Source: Sapria himalayana
Lineage: Eukaryota; Streptophyta; Magnoliopsida; Malpighiales; Rafflesiaceae
Direction: 5' to 3'
NCBI GenBank assembly: GCA_029783825.1
Contig: JAREIK010002450.1
Location: 3,341,022-3,405,021 of the forward strand
Length of the DNA stretch: 64,000 bases
The translations under genes were made by a program, and so were the position numbers. This document shows positions 60,950-64,000 of this stretch, in pieces; within the stretch, counting starts at the first letter, position 1, and every line of letters begins with the position of its first letter. The notes under the pieces were generated by a model, which saw nothing but the letters and a program-made list of their open reading frames with translations, did not search any database and was not told the DNA's origin.

Positions 60950-61565
60950 AGTCATGATATTTATAATGTTACAACTTAGTTACACTAGCATAAGTCTATT
61001 GAGCAATCATGATAACCTTTCTCAATCATGACTTTACTAAACAAGTTGTGATAATCTTTGCATGTCATAACTGTATCACCTAGTTATCATAATTTTTTCA
61101 TTGTGTAATACTTTCTTCAAGACCATGACATTATATTGGAGTTGTGGTGCATTAGTACTCAAAAAAAATTTTCGTTTATTTTCATATCATAATAACCAAG
61201 TACTACACTAGTACAAAAAGGCATGATAATTTTTAGCACCATTACATATTTAGTATAGAGCCAAAATTGTATAATACCAAGTGATGTTTAGTCACAAAAA
61301 AATTTTTCTTGCTATGACTTTTTACTTTAGAGGAAATACCTCTATCATGGTCATTTTTGTTGCTACAACTTTGTATTCTATATAGCAAATGTCTCAGTCG
61401 TAGTATTTTTGTCACTATGACTTTATACTCCAAATAGATTTTTCATTAGTCACTACATTCTTCTTACAATAACTTTGCTAAAAATATTATTTATTGGTCA
61501 CTATACCCTTATAACCATGACTTATATAGTATAAAGAAAATTTGAAGGGGTGACAAAGTCACGAC
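60950..61565. repeat. Degenerate array of CATGACTTT / CTATGACTTTATACT motifs
   Basis: Irregular units around 70-80 bp with (C/T)ATGACTTT followed by TACT and TAGTCAC words. It is the reverse-sense relative of the array at 44265-44900. Confidence 0.55.
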
Positions 61566-62699
61566 TTTGACCTACAATAATGTCTTCCAGCTTGAAAATC
61601 CACATAGAAGCTTGATGGGACCCTAATGTATAAAAGAGGAACTTAGAAATTTTTCTGAGCAAAGGAATGAGATTCAAATTTCAAGCCAAATAGCATACAA
61701 AATCTTAGGTGACATGGTTTACAATACCTACTTAAGGTCAAGTTCAAATAGACACGAGTAATGATTGATTGAGAATATAGATATATATTATTTAAAATAG
61801 AGATTTAGGGTTCTACTCAAATATAGATTTATGGATGTTGGTCATGGCTCATCGAAGATAATGTCAAGTAGGATCATGGGGTACACTCAATAGATTCAAC
61901 CTAAAAGTATTGAAAACTTTTCTACTCATATCCTATGAGATAAACTTATGTATAGAAACTTTAAGTTTGTGTAAGTAAGTCTTATTGGTAAAAGTATGAT
62001 GCTCATGAAGTTATAAAGTATAAATAAATTTATAATCACTCTGTTGTACATATTCTAGAAGAGCTAGACTTAAGATAATATGCATATTATATAGAATAAC
62101 TAACCTATGGAATTCATCATAGTGTGAGAGTTGTGTGTTACTTATAGCAGATGATAATAATTAAGTCATATAATACACACAAGTAAAGGTGTTTCATAAG
62201 GTGGTGACAATCCTATAAATCACTTTCTTTTGTATAATTTTTATCAATGAATTTCATATAAAGATGTATGTTAAATGATGTGAGTATGACACTCATGATG
62301 TCCAAAGTACAAAAATATTTATCACCACATTATTTCATATCTTTTATGGCTATGGAGGCTAGAAAATAAAAATACATATTTGAAGCAATTATCAATGGTT
62401 GTTGACATACTATCTTAAAGGAATAGATGTATGGATAACTCATTAATGGAGCAAGTGTGATTTTGGTGTTAAAATACTGAAGGAAAAACTATCATTAAAA
62501 TCCCTTAGATACTATCATTAATAGTGATAGTCCAAGAATGATAATTACCTTACATGCAAAAAGGATACCAAGTCAATTCAACATTAGTCTTTCATTCATC
62601 TGATATTCGAACATAATGTTTTTCTGAATAATATAAAAAATTCATCATACATAATGAAGTAAGCCAACCCTAGAATCTAATTATCTATTTTAGACACAA
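61566..62699. other. Noncoding, unrecognised
   Basis: I see no domain. It may belong to the copia element whose 3' end follows, but no motif supports that. Confidence 0.4.
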
Positions 62700-63150
62700 T
62701 TTTATCTACTCAACTTTAGCAATAGTTAGTTCATTATTAGTTGGTCAATATGCTCACACATTATCTAAGGGATCAATATATAGACTTATGTCAATATTTA
62801 TTTCTTATATGATCATATACTTGCGAATATCATTTGGATAGATTGATTACCAAATGTCTTTTGATACTATGTTACAAATGATAAGTTTTGGTAATATAAC
62901 AAAGTCATACTAGTTATATTGATGAAGATAAAACTTAACATATTTCTCTAAAAGTATTTTACGCACATGAACTCCAAAAAAGTAGTGAAATTAATGTTCA
63001 AAAAATATGCTCAAATGATAATATAATAGACTTATTCATGAAGTCATTGTTAAACTCAACATTCAAGAAGCATATGTTTAATTACAATACACCAACATAA
63101 AGATATCAACATGAGGGCGAGCATGTATATGAAAAGATATTAGTGTATTG
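62700..63150 (+). pseudogene. Copia RNase H C-terminal relic
   Basis: At 62930-63080 the plus strand reads HISLKVFYAHELQKSSEINV, then QKICSNDNIIDLFMKSLLNS and TFKKHMF. This is the end of copia RNase H (family form KFFYTHELQxxGxIxVQKIRSxDNxADLFTKSLPTSTF). A decayed polypurine tract GAGGGCGAG (about 63114-63122) follows. Confidence 0.8.
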
Positions 63151-63480
63151 TGTTCTTTTTCCTTTTATCTAAATTTTGTCTCACTGAGTTTTATTAGCAA
63201 GTTTTTAATGAGGTATCATTTCCATAATTCACCATCTCTTGTAATCCTATAGGGGACATCTATGGTCATTTATATTAATAATTGAATGAGAAGTTATCTT
63301 CTCATTCTCTCTCTCTCTATATTTCTTTTACTCTTTTCATTTTTAATTCTTCTCTTTTCATATTCATATATAAAGAAGAAATAGATTTATCTTAATTTCA
63401 TATTTTAATAATAATTTTATAATAAAAACAATTTTTAACATTGTTTTATATCAAAAATCAATGTAAAATGAATGAGACTT
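63150..63480 (+). mobile_element. Copia 3' untranslated region and LTR fragment
   Basis: TTGTGTTCTTTTTCCTTTTA, then TTTTGTCTCACTGAGTTTTA and AGTTTTTAATGAGG, are the hallmark words found downstream of many plant copia pol genes. GGGGACATCTATGG and the (TC)n-rich TTCTCATTCTCTCTCTCTCT (63290-63320) follow, as in LTRs of that group. Exact LTR borders are not resolved. Confidence 0.65.
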
Positions 63481-64000
63481 AATGAGATAAAAAAAATCAA
63501 TTGTCAAATAACTTTCTCCTTCCTAATATCAGTCTAGTAGTGCACAACATCGACTTTATACAATGTAAGGACTATAACTTTCAATAATTCAAGATTCTCC
63601 ACCTTCTAATCCAAAGGTGGGAGTAGTTTTAATGTTTTATGAAGTGGAGAAGCTCTAACCTACAAAGGTCAATTAGTTTATTCATCCAAATCAAATTGAT
63701 TATCTCATGCTTGCATTATCTATCCAAATATTGAATTTGATATAAACTATAGCTGTGTAAAATTTGTAGATCATAATTTAAGTAAGTTTTTTTTTTGGTT
63801 TGGTGATCCAAACCCTATGCTAGAGAAAACGTTTAGCCAAAGATATGGTAAAATGTGATAATTTTGTGTGATCAACAAAGTTATTAATGGGTTAATTTTT
63901 TTTGTTATTACTTTTGATAATTCTAGATTGGGAATGTTATGAAGAATAAATGTATGTTATCATATTAAAATCTTAATTGCCTTGATGAAAATACATCTAT
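63481..64000. other. Noncoding to the window edge
   Basis: No gene or element recognised in this last stretch. Confidence 0.5.

Overview
The window looks like a repeat-dense, AT-rich stretch of a flowering-plant nuclear genome. It has intron-containing protein-coding exons with canonical GT/AG borders, plant hAT, CACTA, Mutator-like, copia, L1 and RTE element families, long microsatellites, and nothing that reads as bacterial or viral. I cannot name the species. Abundant hAT elements with CGTGCCGGGC-type GC-rich ends and a gene with kilobase-scale introns fit a medium-to-large genome, possibly a monocot (inference).

Only one host gene is convincing. It is a minus-strand GT47/exostosin-family type II membrane glycosyltransferase. 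Three exons are readable at 22422-21994, 21905-21775 and 14064-13716; they join in phase into 303 open codons, and intron 2 is 7.7 kb. The catalytic C-terminal exon is not in the window. It either lies beyond the left edge, after an intron of more than 13.7 kb, or has been lost. Immediately upstream of the start codon is a roughly 35-bp minisatellite (22440-22925).

Everything else is transposon. Left to right: a DUF659/BED hAT relic running off the left edge (1-4022) with a 459-bp hAT MITE nested in it; a copia relic (4080-5640); a 4.5-kb hAT element (6017-10496, internally duplicated); a 2.5-kb hAT element (10739-13210); GT47 exon 3; an intron holding a degraded hAT, an LTR-retrotransposon gag/PBS fragment and an RTE-type LINE; GT47 exons 2 and 1; the minisatellite; a hAT MITE; a 1290-bp Mutator-like element carrying about 30 GAGCTC palindromes; an 11.8-kb CACTA element (26523-38292) with a 3.5-kb hAT nested inside it; the 5' part of a second CACTA; a hAT MITE (42665-43197); a minus-strand copia element with a PBS and probable LTR (about 45200-47880); an L1 relic (+, 47880-50950); microsatellite blocks; a second L1 relic (-, 58150-54000); a truncated hAT (59690-60895); and the 3' end of a copia element with part of its LTR (62700-63480).

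The strongest structural evidence is at element borders. Exact 8-bp target-site duplications flank three hAT elements, near-exact ones flank two more, an exact 9-bp duplication flanks the Mutator-like element, and a 3-bp one flanks the CACTA element. One hAT family (termini close to TAGAGGTGTCAA) accounts for at least eight insertions. I did not find a new multi-gene system. The items most worth following up are this hAT family with its conserved hairpin, the GAGCTC-array Mutator-like element, the minisatellite at the GT47 start, and the missing GT47 catalytic exon.
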